From Phytoactinopolyspora halotolerans (GTDB lineage: Bacteria > Actinomycetota > Actinomycetes > Jiangellales > Jiangellaceae), in assembly GCF_010550675.1 (NCBI RefSeq), contig NZ_JAAGOA010000007.1:222001-286000 (forward strand): a stretch of DNA of 64,000 nt. Direction: 5' to 3'. A program made the translations under genes and the position numbers. The notes under the pieces were generated by a model. That model saw only the letters and a list, made by a program, of their open reading frames with translations. It had not been told where the DNA came from and made no database searches. Below are positions 9,041 to 16,971 of the stretch, in pieces (position 1 is the stretch's first letter; every line of letters starts with the position of its first letter).

Positions 9041-10252
9041 TCATCCGCGACGGCGGCCGTCCGCATCGCCGGTCGCCGCCTCCGCCTCCGCCTCGCCGTC
9101 CAGGTCGGAGAGATCGGGTATCTGCCGCGATCCGGATCGGAGCAGATGGCTGAGCAGCCGGTCCACCTCGATCAGGAGAGTGCCGCAGTCGGCGATGGTC
9201 CGGGCGTCGGACGGGTGAGAGTCTCGCAGCATGCCAGACAGGTCGTCGAGGCGGTCGAAGGCCGCCTCGAGCGCCCCCCGCAGGTCGCCGTCCGTTTCCT
9301 CCAGAAGGCGGTGGTATTGACCGAACAGATGCACCGCCTCGGCTGCCGAGTCCAACAGGTCGGCGTACTGCGGCAGGAACTCGCCCAGGAACGTCTCCTT
9401 GATATCCCCGTCTTCGCGCTGCCGGGCGAACCGGAGCGCGAGCGTGACGCCCTGCAACTCCCCGGCGGACCGGCTGACCGCGTCGATCGCATCCCGGTAG
9501 TCGGTGAACACCGGCCGCTCGCGGTATCTCAGGCGCCGTGGGTTGAGGCGAGCGTTCTCCGCCTCGAAATCGATCTCCGTGCGCGCCCGCTGCACCGTGT
9601 CGGTCATCCGGTCGGCACGCTCTCGCCACGCATCGGCGTCGGTGAGCGGATCATCCTCGCGCAATCTGCCCGCGATCTCGTCCAGCATGTCGGCGATGGC
9701 GGAGCAGACGTTGTCCACGGCTTCCGCGGCGTCGGCGAACCGGATCGGTCGCACGAACGCGAGGTTGGTGACGGTCCCCACCACGGCACCGCACACCACG
9801 GTCAGCAGCAAGCTGACCAGGTAATCCATATCGTTGCCGCCTCCGGCCGCGAAGGTGAAGATCCCGACGATCGCCGCCTGCGGGCCGAACTCCCGCAGCC
9901 GGGGCCACTGACCGATGATCAGCGTCAGGGTGACCAGGACGGCCAGCGTCCACACCGTCTCCCCCAGAGTCAGACCGATAAGCCCGGCACACGCCAGCCC
10001 GACCACGACGGCGACCATGTAGCGCAGTGCATGCAGCACGGAGCGGTAGACGGTCACCTGGACCACCAGCAGTGCGGCGAACGGTCCGAAACTCGGCACC
10101 TGCGAATCGAGCACATACACCGCGAACAGGTAAGACGTCAGGCTGGCAATGATCCCTTTGATGACCTGAATCAGCGCGCTGCGTTCATCACCGCGCCGTC
10201 TCCATGCCCGCTGCACGGATTCGCGCGCCTGTCCCAATCTCGCCCAGCGCAT
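9041..10252 (-). CDS. FUSC/aromatic acid exporter-family membrane protein
   Basis: A 403-residue protein: about six hydrophobic segments in residues 20-165 (including FGPFAALLVVQVTVYRS and LVSLLLTVVCGAVVGTV), then a long helical, charged cytoplasmic C-terminal half. This is the layout of fusaric-acid-resistance/ArAE-type proteins. The transported compound is unknown. The frame opens at 10369, but that start would overlap the upstream VOC gene; the ATG at 10252 (MRWARLGQ) was chosen. It is the last gene of a possible HxlR-VOC-FUSC unit. Confidence 0.78.
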   Translation of the reverse strand: MRWARLGQARESVQRAWRRRGDERSALIQVIKGIIASLTSYLFAVYVLDSQVPSFGPFAALLVVQVTVYRSVLHALRYMVAVVVGLACAGLIGLTLGETVWTLAVLVTLTLIIGQWPRLREFGPQAAIVGIFTFAAGGGNDMDYLVSLLLTVVCGAVVGTVTNLAFVRPIRFADAAEAVDNVCSAIADMLDEIAGRLREDDPLTDADAWRERADRMTDTVQRARTEIDFEAENARLNPRRLRYRERPVFTDYRDAIDAVSRSAGELQGVTLALRFARQREDGDIKETFLGEFLPQYADLLDSAAEAVHLFGQYHRLLEETDGDLRGALEAAFDRLDDLSGMLRDSHPSDARTIADCGTLLIEVDRLLSHLLRSGSRQIPDLSDLDGEAEAEAATGDADGRRRG

Positions 10253-10298
10253 GGGCAGGATGTTCCCCGCCGGGCGAGTCCGAAACGCGAGCGACCGG

Positions 10299-10712
10299 TC
10301 AGTCGGATGTGACGATGTCGACCATCCAGGCCACCCCGAAGCGGTCGACGCACATGCCGAACACGTCACCCCAGGGCGCCTTCTCCAGCTCCATGGTCAC
10401 GGTTCCGCCTGCGGAGAGCTTGTCCCAGTAGGCGCGGAGCTCGGCCTCGTCGTCGCCGCTGAGCGAGATCGAGATGCTGTGTCCCTGCACGTATTCCATG
10501 CTGTTCGGGGTGTCGGCCGCCATCAAGACCAGGCCGCTCTCCGTCTCCAGCATGGAGTGCATGATCTTGTCCTGCTCGGCGGGGTCATCGCTGGCCTGGA
10601 ACTCGGCGAAGGTGTTCATCCTGAGCTCGCCGCCGAAAACCGATTGATAGAACTCCATCGCCTGCCGCGCTGTGTCGCGGAAACTCAGGTACGGATTGAG
10701 ACGGGTCCCCAT
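10299..10712 (-). CDS. VOC-family protein (PhnB-like)
   Basis: A 137-residue vicinal-oxygen-chelate protein of the PhnB/'3-demethylubiquinone methyltransferase-like' subgroup, marked by RLNPYLSFRDTARQAMEFYQSVFGG and the end motif WGDVFGMCVDRFGVAWMVDI. Single-domain members often act as dimers; no specific reaction can be assigned. AAGGAG precedes the ATG at 10712. Confidence 0.85.
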   Translation of the reverse strand: MGTRLNPYLSFRDTARQAMEFYQSVFGGELRMNTFAEFQASDDPAEQDKIMHSMLETESGLVLMAADTPNSMEYVQGHSISISLSGDDEAELRAYWDKLSAGGTVTMELEKAPWGDVFGMCVDRFGVAWMVDIVTSD

Positions 10713-10816
10713 GACGAACTCCTTGTCCGGCCGATACCTGCTCATTATGCGCCGCGTATGCGCCGGTGGGGAGGTGTCGCGGGCGCACGATCCGTGATCG
10801 GCGCCGGATGAGCGGC

Positions 10817-11167
10817 TCAGTGCTCGACGCGCTGCGCACCGATGAGCTCCATACGCTTCATCCCCCACTCCCCGAGCGGCTCCAGAGCCGCATTGAGCGA
10901 GACCCCGAGTTCGGTCAGCGAATACTCGACCCGGGGCGGCACCTCACGGTAGACCTCGCGGTGAACGATCCCGTCCTCTTCCAGTTCGCGTAGCTGCTGA
11001 ATCAGCACCTTCTCGGAGACACCCGGCAGGCCGCGCCTGAGCTCACCGAACCGGCGCGTGCCCTTGTTGTCCAGCTCCCACAAGATCAGCGACTTCCACT
11101 TTCCGCCGACGACGTCCATCGCCGCATCGATACCACACACATATGGTCCGCATCGCACGTTCTGCAC
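10817..11167 (-). CDS. HxlR-family transcriptional regulator
   Basis: A 116-residue winged-helix regulator (MDVVGGKWKSLILWEL, then RRFGELRRGLPGVSEKVLIQQLREL). The GTG start at 11167 follows AGGGG at good spacing and gives the usual family length; the frame stays open to 11305 without family resemblance. Cysteines at residues 6 and 11 match the position of the redox-sensing N-terminal cysteine of some HxlR relatives such as YodB, so thiol or electrophile sensing is plausible. It is divergent from an imine-reductase-like gene, with a palindromic operator candidate between them. Confidence 0.88.
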   Translation of the reverse strand: MQNVRCGPYVCGIDAAMDVVGGKWKSLILWELDNKGTRRFGELRRGLPGVSEKVLIQQLRELEEDGIVHREVYREVPPRVEYSLTELGVSLNAALEPLGEWGMKRMELIGAQRVEH

Positions 11168-11198
11168 CGCACACCCCTGCCGCCTCGACACATACCTG

Positions 11199-11235
11199 AC
11201 GGTAAGTATTGCACGAGAAAGTAGGTACTTGCCGT
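11199..11235. promoter_or_regulatory. Candidate HxlR operator
   Basis: Arms ACGGTAAGTA (11199-11208) and TACTTGCCGT (11226-11235) are inverted copies with one mismatch in ten, separated by 17 bases. They lie between the HxlR start (11167) and the divergent reductase start (11330). TACTTAC/GTAAGTA-like half-sites recall known HxlR-family operators. Confidence 0.55.
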
Positions 11236-11329
11236 ATGGGCGGCACAGGTCCACGCTCGAGTTCAGCACCTTGCGGCCGCAAGCGCGGTGCCGCACCTTC
11301 CACATCCCTCGACTCAGGAGCCATCACTC

Positions 11330-12223
11330 ATGACCCACTCCCCGGACGCCTCCGTCACAGTTCTCGGCCTTGGCGCGATGGGCCGGGCCCTGGCCTCGGC
11401 ATTCGTCCACGCCGGCCTCTCCACCACGGTCTGGAACCGCTCCGTCGGCAAGGACACGGAGCTGGTCGACGCGGGCGCGCAACGCGCCACGACCGTCGCT
11501 GATGCGGCGGCCACCGGTGGGCTTGTGATCGTCTGCCTGCTGAACCACGCGTCGATACACGAGGTACTCGACCCGGCCGCGCACGAGTTGCGCGGACGTG
11601 CGGTGGTGAACCTGACCAGCACCACGCCGGAGGAAGCCCGCGAGCTGGCCGCATGGGCCGCGGACCACGGCATCGACTACCTGGACGGCGGCATCATGGC
11701 CACGCCGGACATGATCGGCGGCCCGCATGCCTCCATCCTGTACAGCGGCTCGACGCACGTCTTCGAAGAGCATCGCCAGACTCTGGAGCTGCTCGGAACG
11801 GCCGAGTATTTCGGCGACGACGCCGGCCTCGCCGCACTCTGCGACTTCGCACTGCTGGCCGGCATGTACATCATGTTCGCCGGCTTCTACCACGGCGCGG
11901 CCATGGTCCGCAGCGCCGGAATGTCCGCCAAGGACTTCGCCGGCCGGGCGGAGGCATGGCTCACCACCGTGGCCGGCTCATTCGCTGAGCACGCTGTCCG
12001 CATGGACAGCGGCGACTACTCCACCTCCGACGAGCAGACGCTGGTCTTCACCAAGTCAGCGGTCGATGCCATCGTCCGGGCCAGCCGGGATGGCGGGGTC
12101 GCGCCGCACGTGATCGGGCCGGTGAAGGCGCTCGTCGACCAGCAGGTCGCCGATGGGCACGGCATGGAGGCATTCGAGCGGATCTACGAGGGCCTCATCA
12201 CCGGGCAGGAGAGCGACCGGTGA
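11330..12223 (+). CDS. Imine reductase-like NAD(P)-dependent oxidoreductase
   Basis: A 297-residue beta-hydroxyacid-dehydrogenase-type enzyme. The Rossmann motif GLGAMGRALASAF is followed by TTVWNRS, which favours NADPH, and by the GGIMATPDMIGGPHASILYSG region. These features match the imine reductase/reductive aminase branch better than 6-phosphogluconate dehydrogenase. The C-terminal half is helical and forms the domain-swapped dimer in this family. CAGGAG precedes the ATG at 11330. Divergence from HxlR suggests induction by a reactive small molecule. The 3' end overlaps the convergent methyltransferase by 26 bases. Confidence 0.8.
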   Translation: MTHSPDASVTVLGLGAMGRALASAFVHAGLSTTVWNRSVGKDTELVDAGAQRATTVADAAATGGLVIVCLLNHASIHEVLDPAAHELRGRAVVNLTSTTPEEARELAAWAADHGIDYLDGGIMATPDMIGGPHASILYSGSTHVFEEHRQTLELLGTAEYFGDDAGLAALCDFALLAGMYIMFAGFYHGAAMVRSAGMSAKDFAGRAEAWLTTVAGSFAEHAVRMDSGDYSTSDEQTLVFTKSAVDAIVRASRDGGVAPHVIGPVKALVDQQVADGHGMEAFERIYEGLITGQESDR

Positions 12224-12965
12224 TGAGGTACTGCATCCGCACGTCGTGGCCGTCCGCGACGCCGAACCGGCGGTCGAGTTCCAGCAGCTCGGGTAACGGC
12301 TGCACGGTGACCGCCTCGAACCCGGCGGCGCGGATCCGGGCCGCGGAGTCGTCGATCGTCGCCGATTCGGCCAACGGCAGCGCCGCTACCACCGCGCGGT
12401 TGTAGCGCTCGGCGAACTCCGGGAGTGCTCGGGTGGGGTCGCTGGCCACCCGGCTCTCCTGGATGCCGTCCGGGAACCACGTGCTGTCCACCACGGCGAG
12501 CGTGCCGTCGCGGCGCAGAAGGCGCAGCCAGCGCTGGACGGCGAGCTCCGGAGTGCGCAGCGTCCAGAGTACGTAGCGCGCCGTGACCGCATCGAAGCTT
12601 CGCGGCTCGACATCCGGATCCACGGCGTCGCCCGGGAGGAAGACCGGCGGCCGCTCCAGCCCGCCGGCCTTGGCTCGGGCCTGTTCCAGCATGCCCGGCG
12701 CCAGGTCGATACCGACCACGTCGTACCCGAGCTCGGCCAGAAGCAGCGCCACGTGCCCCGTGCCGGTGCCCACATCGAGGATCCGCGCCGGGGACGGCGG
12801 CAACGCCCGGCTCCACACGTCCACCCAGGCCGCACGGATCTGTGCGTTGGAGACTTGGCGGACATGGTTCGCGTTGTAGCTCGCGGCCCGGTCGTCCCAG
12901 TAACGGTTGATGGTGTGCTGCACGTCGGCTGCGACGTTCGTCGCCGACGCGGACTCTCCGATCAC
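12198..12965 (-). CDS. Class I SAM-dependent methyltransferase linked to FecBCD importer
   Basis: A 255-residue methyltransferase with motif I (ILDVGTGTGHVALLLAELG), the acidic ribose-binding residue (VVGIDLAPGM) and a typical Rossmann fold. The methyl acceptor is unknown. Its ATG overlaps the ATPase stop by four bases, so it is translationally coupled to a siderophore-type importer, which suggests it acts on the imported ligand or a derivative. Confidence 0.82.
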   Translation of the reverse strand: MIGESASATNVAADVQHTINRYWDDRAASYNANHVRQVSNAQIRAAWVDVWSRALPPSPARILDVGTGTGHVALLLAELGYDVVGIDLAPGMLEQARAKAGGLERPPVFLPGDAVDPDVEPRSFDAVTARYVLWTLRTPELAVQRWLRLLRRDGTLAVVDSTWFPDGIQESRVASDPTRALPEFAERYNRAVVAALPLAESATIDDSAARIRAAGFEAVTVQPLPELLELDRRFGVADGHDVRMQYLITGRSPAR

Positions 12966-13780
12966 GTGGTGCTTCCCGTCCTCGTCCGTTCTTCTTTCCG
13001 GTTGCCGTTCGATCCGGCGGCGACGAACGCGGGACTGAACAGCAGCTGGAAGCCGTCCTCGGTCTCCACCCGTTGCACGCCGATCTGGTAGACCGGTTCC
13101 AGCACCTCGGCACGGAGCACCACATCCGGCGGGCCGGCAGCCGCGACCCGTCCGGAGTCCAGCAGGATCAGCTCGTCGCAGTACCGCGCGGCCAGGTTCA
13201 GATCGTGCAGCACCACCACCGTCGTCACCTCCAGCTCGCGTACCAGCTGCAGGATCTCGTGCTGATACCGGATGTCCAGATGGTTGGTCGGCTCGTCGAG
13301 CAGCAGATGCCGGGCGCGCTGCGCGAGCGCACGAGCGATCAGCACCCGCTGCTTCTCGCCCCCGGAGAGCCGGCCGAACGCACGGTCGGCCAGGTGGCGC
13401 GCTCCCACCCGGGTCAGCGACTCCGCGGCGATCCGGAAATCCTCGCGCGTGTGCCGGGCGAACGTGGACAGGTGCGGAGCCCGGCCGAGCAGCACGACGT
13501 CGGCGGCGGTCAACGGCAGTTCGGTATCGCCCTCCTGCGCCACCACGGCCATCCGCAGCGCCAGCTCACGCGGCTTCATCGACGCCACCGGCTCGTCGTC
13601 CACCTGGACTGTCCCCGTCCGCGGTTCCAGCGCGGCGTAGAGCGTCCGCAGCATGGTGGTCTTGCCGCTGCCGTTGGGCCCGATCAGACCGACGATCCGG
13701 CCGGCATCCGCGGTCAGCGCAACGCGGCTGACCACGTCGACGTCGCCGTAGGCGAACGAGACGTCGTCCGCGCGGATCAT
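12962..13780 (-). CDS. FecE-type ABC transporter ATP-binding protein
   Basis: A 272-residue ATPase with Walker A (GPNGSGKTT, near residue 37), Q-loop, signature LSGGEKQRV, Walker B LLLDEPTNHLD and the H-loop (VLHDLNLAARY). The pattern is that of iron-siderophore/B12/haem importers. It forms one unit with the binding protein (overlap at 13777-13780) and the permease upstream. Some actinobacterial relatives have been named putative F420-0 transporters; the sequence alone does not settle the substrate. Confidence 0.92.
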   Translation of the reverse strand: MIRADDVSFAYGDVDVVSRVALTADAGRIVGLIGPNGSGKTTMLRTLYAALEPRTGTVQVDDEPVASMKPRELALRMAVVAQEGDTELPLTAADVVLLGRAPHLSTFARHTREDFRIAAESLTRVGARHLADRAFGRLSGGEKQRVLIARALAQRARHLLLDEPTNHLDIRYQHEILQLVRELEVTTVVVLHDLNLAARYCDELILLDSGRVAAAGPPDVVLRAEVLEPVYQIGVQRVETEDGFQLLFSPAFVAAGSNGNRKEERTRTGSTT

Positions 13781-14787
13781 CCGCCACCACCGAAGTGCTC
13801 GGCGATCCGCTCCAGGCCGTCGATGGAGACCGGCGTCGGCGGTTCGGTGAAGTTGAACAGCTGGACGAGGATGTCGTCGTTGGCGACGGCGGTCAGCGAC
13901 TCCGCTCCGGGGAGGTTGACCACGGCATCCTTCACCGGCCCCGGCTCACCGTCAACGTGCAGCAGCACCAGCACGTCCGGGTCGCGGGAGATGAGCTGTT
14001 CCAGCGTCACCTCGAAGACACGCTCGTCGACGTCGTCGAAGACGTTCTCGAACCCGGCCGCCTCCAGCTGCGGGTGCGCCATGCTCTTATTGCCGTAGGC
14101 GTAGCCACTGCCGCCGCCGACCGTCGGATACAGCACGGCCGCGGTGCGGCCGCCGCCCTGCTTTTCCGCGGTGGCTCGCACGTCCTCGACCCGGCCGTTC
14201 AGCTCGTCGACGAACGCGTCCGCCTCGTCCGTGCGGTCGAAGATGCGCCCGTACGTCTCCACCTGCTCGTAGATGTTCTCGAACGTCGTGGCGCCCTCGG
14301 CGTCGGCGCAGAATGTCGGTTGTTCGAGGACCTGAATGCCGGCGTCGGTGAGACCGTCGCGGCTCATGCCGTCCGGCAGCCCGAAGACCAGATCGGGTTC
14401 GGCATCGATGATGGTCTCCAACGAGATCTGCAGGTGCCCCTTGTCGTCGAGTTCGTCGCCCATGGAAGGGATCTTCTCGATCGCCGCATTGGTCTCGGCA
14501 TCGTAATAGGCGGGCGGGAACGCACCGGCCCGCAGCACCACCGAGTCGAGCACGCCCAGACCCTCGAGGATCGTCACCGGCGCGCTTTCCAGCAGGATCA
14601 CCCGGCTGGGTGGCTCGTCGAAGGTGACGTCGATGCCGCAGTTCTCCACTGTGACCGGGAACCCTTCGGCGCTCTCGCCGTCGGTCGACGCCGCGCCGGC
14701 GCCGCCGCACGCCGCGATCGTCGACGCCGCGGCCGCTGCCAGCAGGGTGATCCGAACTCGGCTCCGTCGTCGCGTCGTGGACTGCAT
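13777..14787 (-). CDS. FecB-type substrate-binding lipoprotein
   Basis: A 336-residue exported binding protein with a lipobox (STIAACGG, Cys near residue 27). The mature part begins EGFPVTVENCGIDVTFDEPPSRVILL, the usual start of two-lobe helical-backbone siderophore/B12-type binding proteins. The internal cysteine in VENCG pairs plausibly with FCADAEG near residue 163. From memory the VENCG start and the later LYPTVGGGSGYAYG stretch recall actinobacterial proteins annotated as putative coenzyme F420-0 binding components; this is an inference from recollection. An Fe-chelate is the default alternative. Confidence 0.88.
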   Translation of the reverse strand: MQSTTRRRSRVRITLLAAAAASTIAACGGAGAASTDGESAEGFPVTVENCGIDVTFDEPPSRVILLESAPVTILEGLGVLDSVVLRAGAFPPAYYDAETNAAIEKIPSMGDELDDKGHLQISLETIIDAEPDLVFGLPDGMSRDGLTDAGIQVLEQPTFCADAEGATTFENIYEQVETYGRIFDRTDEADAFVDELNGRVEDVRATAEKQGGGRTAAVLYPTVGGGSGYAYGNKSMAHPQLEAAGFENVFDDVDERVFEVTLEQLISRDPDVLVLLHVDGEPGPVKDAVVNLPGAESLTAVANDDILVQLFNFTEPPTPVSIDGLERIAEHFGGGG

Positions 14788-14823
14788 GCTGTGCGTCTCC
14801 CCAAGATCGAAAGGACGGTTCGG

Positions 14824-15933
14824 TCAACCACTGAACGCGTGGAACCGGCGGACGAGGATGAGCAGGAACGGAGCGCCGACGAGCGCGGTGATGATGCCGA
14901 TCGGCAGCTCCTGCGGCTGAAGTGCGACCCGCGCGACGACGTCCGCCCATACCAAGAAGATCGCCCCGATCAGCGCGGCGACCGGTATCACGCGCCGGTG
15001 CACCGCTCCGACGAACCGTCGCGCGATGTGCGGGATGACCAGGCCGACGAAGCCGATCCCGCCCGCTGCGGCGACGACGGCGCCGACGCAGAGCGAGACG
15101 ACCACCAGCAACCGCACCCGCAGCGCCGTGGCCGGCACCCCGAGGGTGCGCGCGGTGTCATCGCCGATGGCGAGCGCGTCGAGCTGCCGGCCCCACAGAG
15201 TGAACAGCCCGATCGCCGCCGCGGAGATCACGACGACTGTCACGAACGCGACCGACCAGCGAGCCAGCCCGAGCGAGCCGAGCAGCCAGAACAACACCGA
15301 ACGTGCACCCTCGGCGGAGTCCGACGCGAAGATCAGGAAGCTGGTGGCCGCATACAGCGCGTAGCCGACCGCCACCCCGGCCATGAGCAGCCGCAGCGAC
15401 GTGATCCGGCCACCGGCACGGGCCACCACAAAGACGACGATCGACGCCCCGAGCGCACCGGCGAAGGCACTCGCCGAGAGGGCGTTCTCCCCGAGACCGG
15501 CGCCGAAGCCGAACAGGATCGCCCCGGCGGCCCCGGTGGACGCTCCGGAGGTGACGCCCAGCAGGTACGGGTCGGCGAGCATGTTGCGCACCATCGCCTG
15601 GAGCACGACGCCGCTGACGGCGAGAGCAGCGCCGACGACCGCGGCGAGCAGCACCCGCGGCAGTCGGACCCGCCAGACGATCGATTCCTCGGCCGCGCTC
15701 CAGGTCACCTGCTCCGGGACGCCGGTCACGTGATGCAGGATGATCCGGGCGACGTTGGCGGGGCTGACGGCCACCGCGCCGATACCGACGGCCAGCAGCA
15801 GGCTGACGACCAGCCCGAGGCCCAGTCCGGCGATCCAGGTGACGGTGCGGCGGCGCCGGTCGGCGTGGCCGAGGTCGTCGTCCGGCGTCGTCTCGGCGAG
15901 GAACGGGGGTTCGGCCCGCGTCTCGACCGTCAC
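14824..15933 (-). CDS. FecCD-family ABC transporter permease
   Basis: A 369-residue permease with about ten membrane segments and the FecCD hallmarks RLPRVLLAAVVGAALAVSGVVLQAMVRNMLADPYLLGV and GFVGLVIPHIARRFVGAVHRRVIP (shown here only as landmarks near residues 90 and 290). GTG at 15933 follows GGGGAGGG and was chosen; the frame opens further upstream at 16005 with a cysteine-rich, non-family stretch. A single permease gene implies a homodimer. It is the first gene of the permease-binding protein-ATPase-methyltransferase operon. Confidence 0.88.
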   Translation of the reverse strand: MTVETRAEPPFLAETTPDDDLGHADRRRRTVTWIAGLGLGLVVSLLLAVGIGAVAVSPANVARIILHHVTGVPEQVTWSAAEESIVWRVRLPRVLLAAVVGAALAVSGVVLQAMVRNMLADPYLLGVTSGASTGAAGAILFGFGAGLGENALSASAFAGALGASIVVFVVARAGGRITSLRLLMAGVAVGYALYAATSFLIFASDSAEGARSVLFWLLGSLGLARWSVAFVTVVVISAAAIGLFTLWGRQLDALAIGDDTARTLGVPATALRVRLLVVVSLCVGAVVAAAGGIGFVGLVIPHIARRFVGAVHRRVIPVAALIGAIFLVWADVVARVALQPQELPIGIITALVGAPFLLILVRRFHAFSG

Positions 15934-15998
15934 CGTCGCCTTCCCTCCCCCGCAGTCCTGCCCTGCCCAAGCTATGCCCAGCCAGGTCGCACAACAAT

Positions 15999-16012
15999 GT
16001 CGCACATGCGAC
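15999..16012. promoter_or_regulatory. GTCGCA-CA-TGCGAC palindrome upstream of the FecBCD operon
   Basis: A perfect 6+6 palindrome with a two-base centre lies 66-79 bases upstream of the permease start. Further copies of the half-site GTCGC occur just beside it (near 15986 and 16016), suggesting a cluster of binding sites for the operon's regulator. It does not look like a classical Fur, Zur or Nur box. Confidence 0.4.
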
Positions 16013-16124
16013 TAGGTCGCGTCAAAGGTCGAACGCGTGAACGGCAGGCATCCCCGACGTCGCCGGACGAGCCGGTTCGGCCGGGGTACGATTCAGCCGG
16101 CGTGCCATTCGCCCGACGGGCGAT

Positions 16125-16568
16125 TCAGCCGGCATCGCGGCAGGCCCGGCAGGTGCCGGAGAGCGCGACGTGGCGCGGATCGAGCTCGAATCCAAGCCGG
16201 TCGCGTAGCTCCTTGCTCACCGCGTCGAGCAGGCCGTCCGGAAGATCCATGATGCTGCCACAGACCCGGCAGCTGGCGTGCAGGTGCGGATGGATACCGA
16301 CGTCGCTGGTGAGATGGTAGGCGGTTGCGCCGCCACTGATGTGCACGTGGGTGACGATGCCGAGGTCGGTCAGCGTCTCCAGCGTGCGGTACACGGTCGC
16401 ACGATGAATGGCCGGGTGGCGCTCACGGATACGGTCGCACAGCTCTTCGGCACCGGGATGACCGTCGACGCCGGCCAGCGTCGCGATGACAGCGTGGCGC
16501 GCCGGGGTGACGCGGTGCCCGCCCTCGCGCAACGTCGCCAGGGCGCGCTCGAGTGCGTCGTCGGCCAT
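16125..16568 (-). CDS. Fur-family metal-responsive repressor
   Basis: A 147-residue Fur/Zur-type regulator: an N-terminal winged helix (RVTPARHAVIATLAG, then HRATVYRTLETLTDLGIV) and a C-terminal metal-binding dimer domain with HPHLHASCRVCG and CRAC. The two CxxC pairs form a structural zinc site. Whether it senses iron, zinc or another metal is not decided by these motifs. It sits 191 bases upstream of the FecBCD operon on the same strand and is the obvious candidate regulator. Confidence 0.9.
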   Translation of the reverse strand: MADDALERALATLREGGHRVTPARHAVIATLAGVDGHPGAEELCDRIRERHPAIHRATVYRTLETLTDLGIVTHVHISGGATAYHLTSDVGIHPHLHASCRVCGSIMDLPDGLLDAVSKELRDRLGFELDPRHVALSGTCRACRDAG

Positions 16569-16680
16569 GCTCTGTTACCTCGCCTGCCGGTCACGGAATG
16601 TCTGCCAGCCACTGTACGCGGCGGCCGCGCGCCGGCTCGACATGAGCACCGTGCGCCCAGCGGCGCCGTCGTCACGGGAA

Positions 16681-16694
16681 ATGTTTGCGATAAC
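16681..16694. promoter_or_regulatory. LacI-type operator candidate O1
   Basis: ATGTTTGCGATAAC at 16681-16694 is the inverted copy, with one mismatch in 14, of GTTAGCGCAAACAT at 16774-16787. The GTT...AAC ends and the central GCG fit the general LacI-family operator pattern. Confidence 0.5.
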
Positions 16695-16734
16695 CACCAA
16701 CACCGAGGCGAAGGCCGCTCGGGCCGCCTTTGAA

Positions 16735-16787
16735 CTGGCGCAAACGGGCGGTCGACCCTTGACAGCGATGCGAGTTAGCGCAAACAT
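16735..16787 (+). promoter_or_regulatory. Promoter with overlapping operator candidates O3 and O2
   Basis: A -35 TTGACA (16759-16764) and a -10-like AAACAT (16782-16787) are separated by 17 bases. Operator-like GTTAGCGCAAACAT (16774-16787) overlaps the -10, and a partial copy CTGGCGCAAAC (16735-16745) lies upstream. The overlap fits repression of the GH43 gene, with O1 about 90 bases upstream allowing looping. No LacI gene is adjacent. Confidence 0.5.
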
Positions 16788-16971
16788 GACAGCCACGTAC
16801 ATCCGTTGTAAAGGCAGACCTGTCCGCTGAAGGGAGGCCCCGGAGCACCACCGAGTTCTGCCCCTCGCGTACGGCGCGCTGCGGCATCGTTCTTCACGAG
16901 CGGAGGCCCCGTCGGTCCGAACGACGCACGGCCGCTGCCACAGCCGCCCAGACCTCCGGAGGTTGTGCTTG

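Larger units (their letters stand above)
16569..16971. other. 403-base non-coding region upstream of the GH43 gene
   Basis: No convincing gene lies here. It contains three related operator-like elements (16681-16694, 16735-16745, 16774-16787), one of which overlaps a promoter-like TTGACA/AAACAT pair, and the long 5' leader of the glycoside hydrolase. A + strand message from this promoter would have an untranslated leader of about 180 bases. Confidence 0.6.

Noticed and set aside
16109-16123. Short TCGCCC-GAC-GGGCGA hairpin just after the Fur-family gene as a terminator
   Set aside because: The stem is only six pairs with a three-base loop and no T-run, so it was not listed as a supported terminator.
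13795-16320. Long + strand open frame (841 codons) across the FecBCD operon
   Set aside because: It is antisense to three well-supported genes, its translation is a low-complexity Arg/Asp/His-rich string without domains, and long antisense frames are expected at this GC content.
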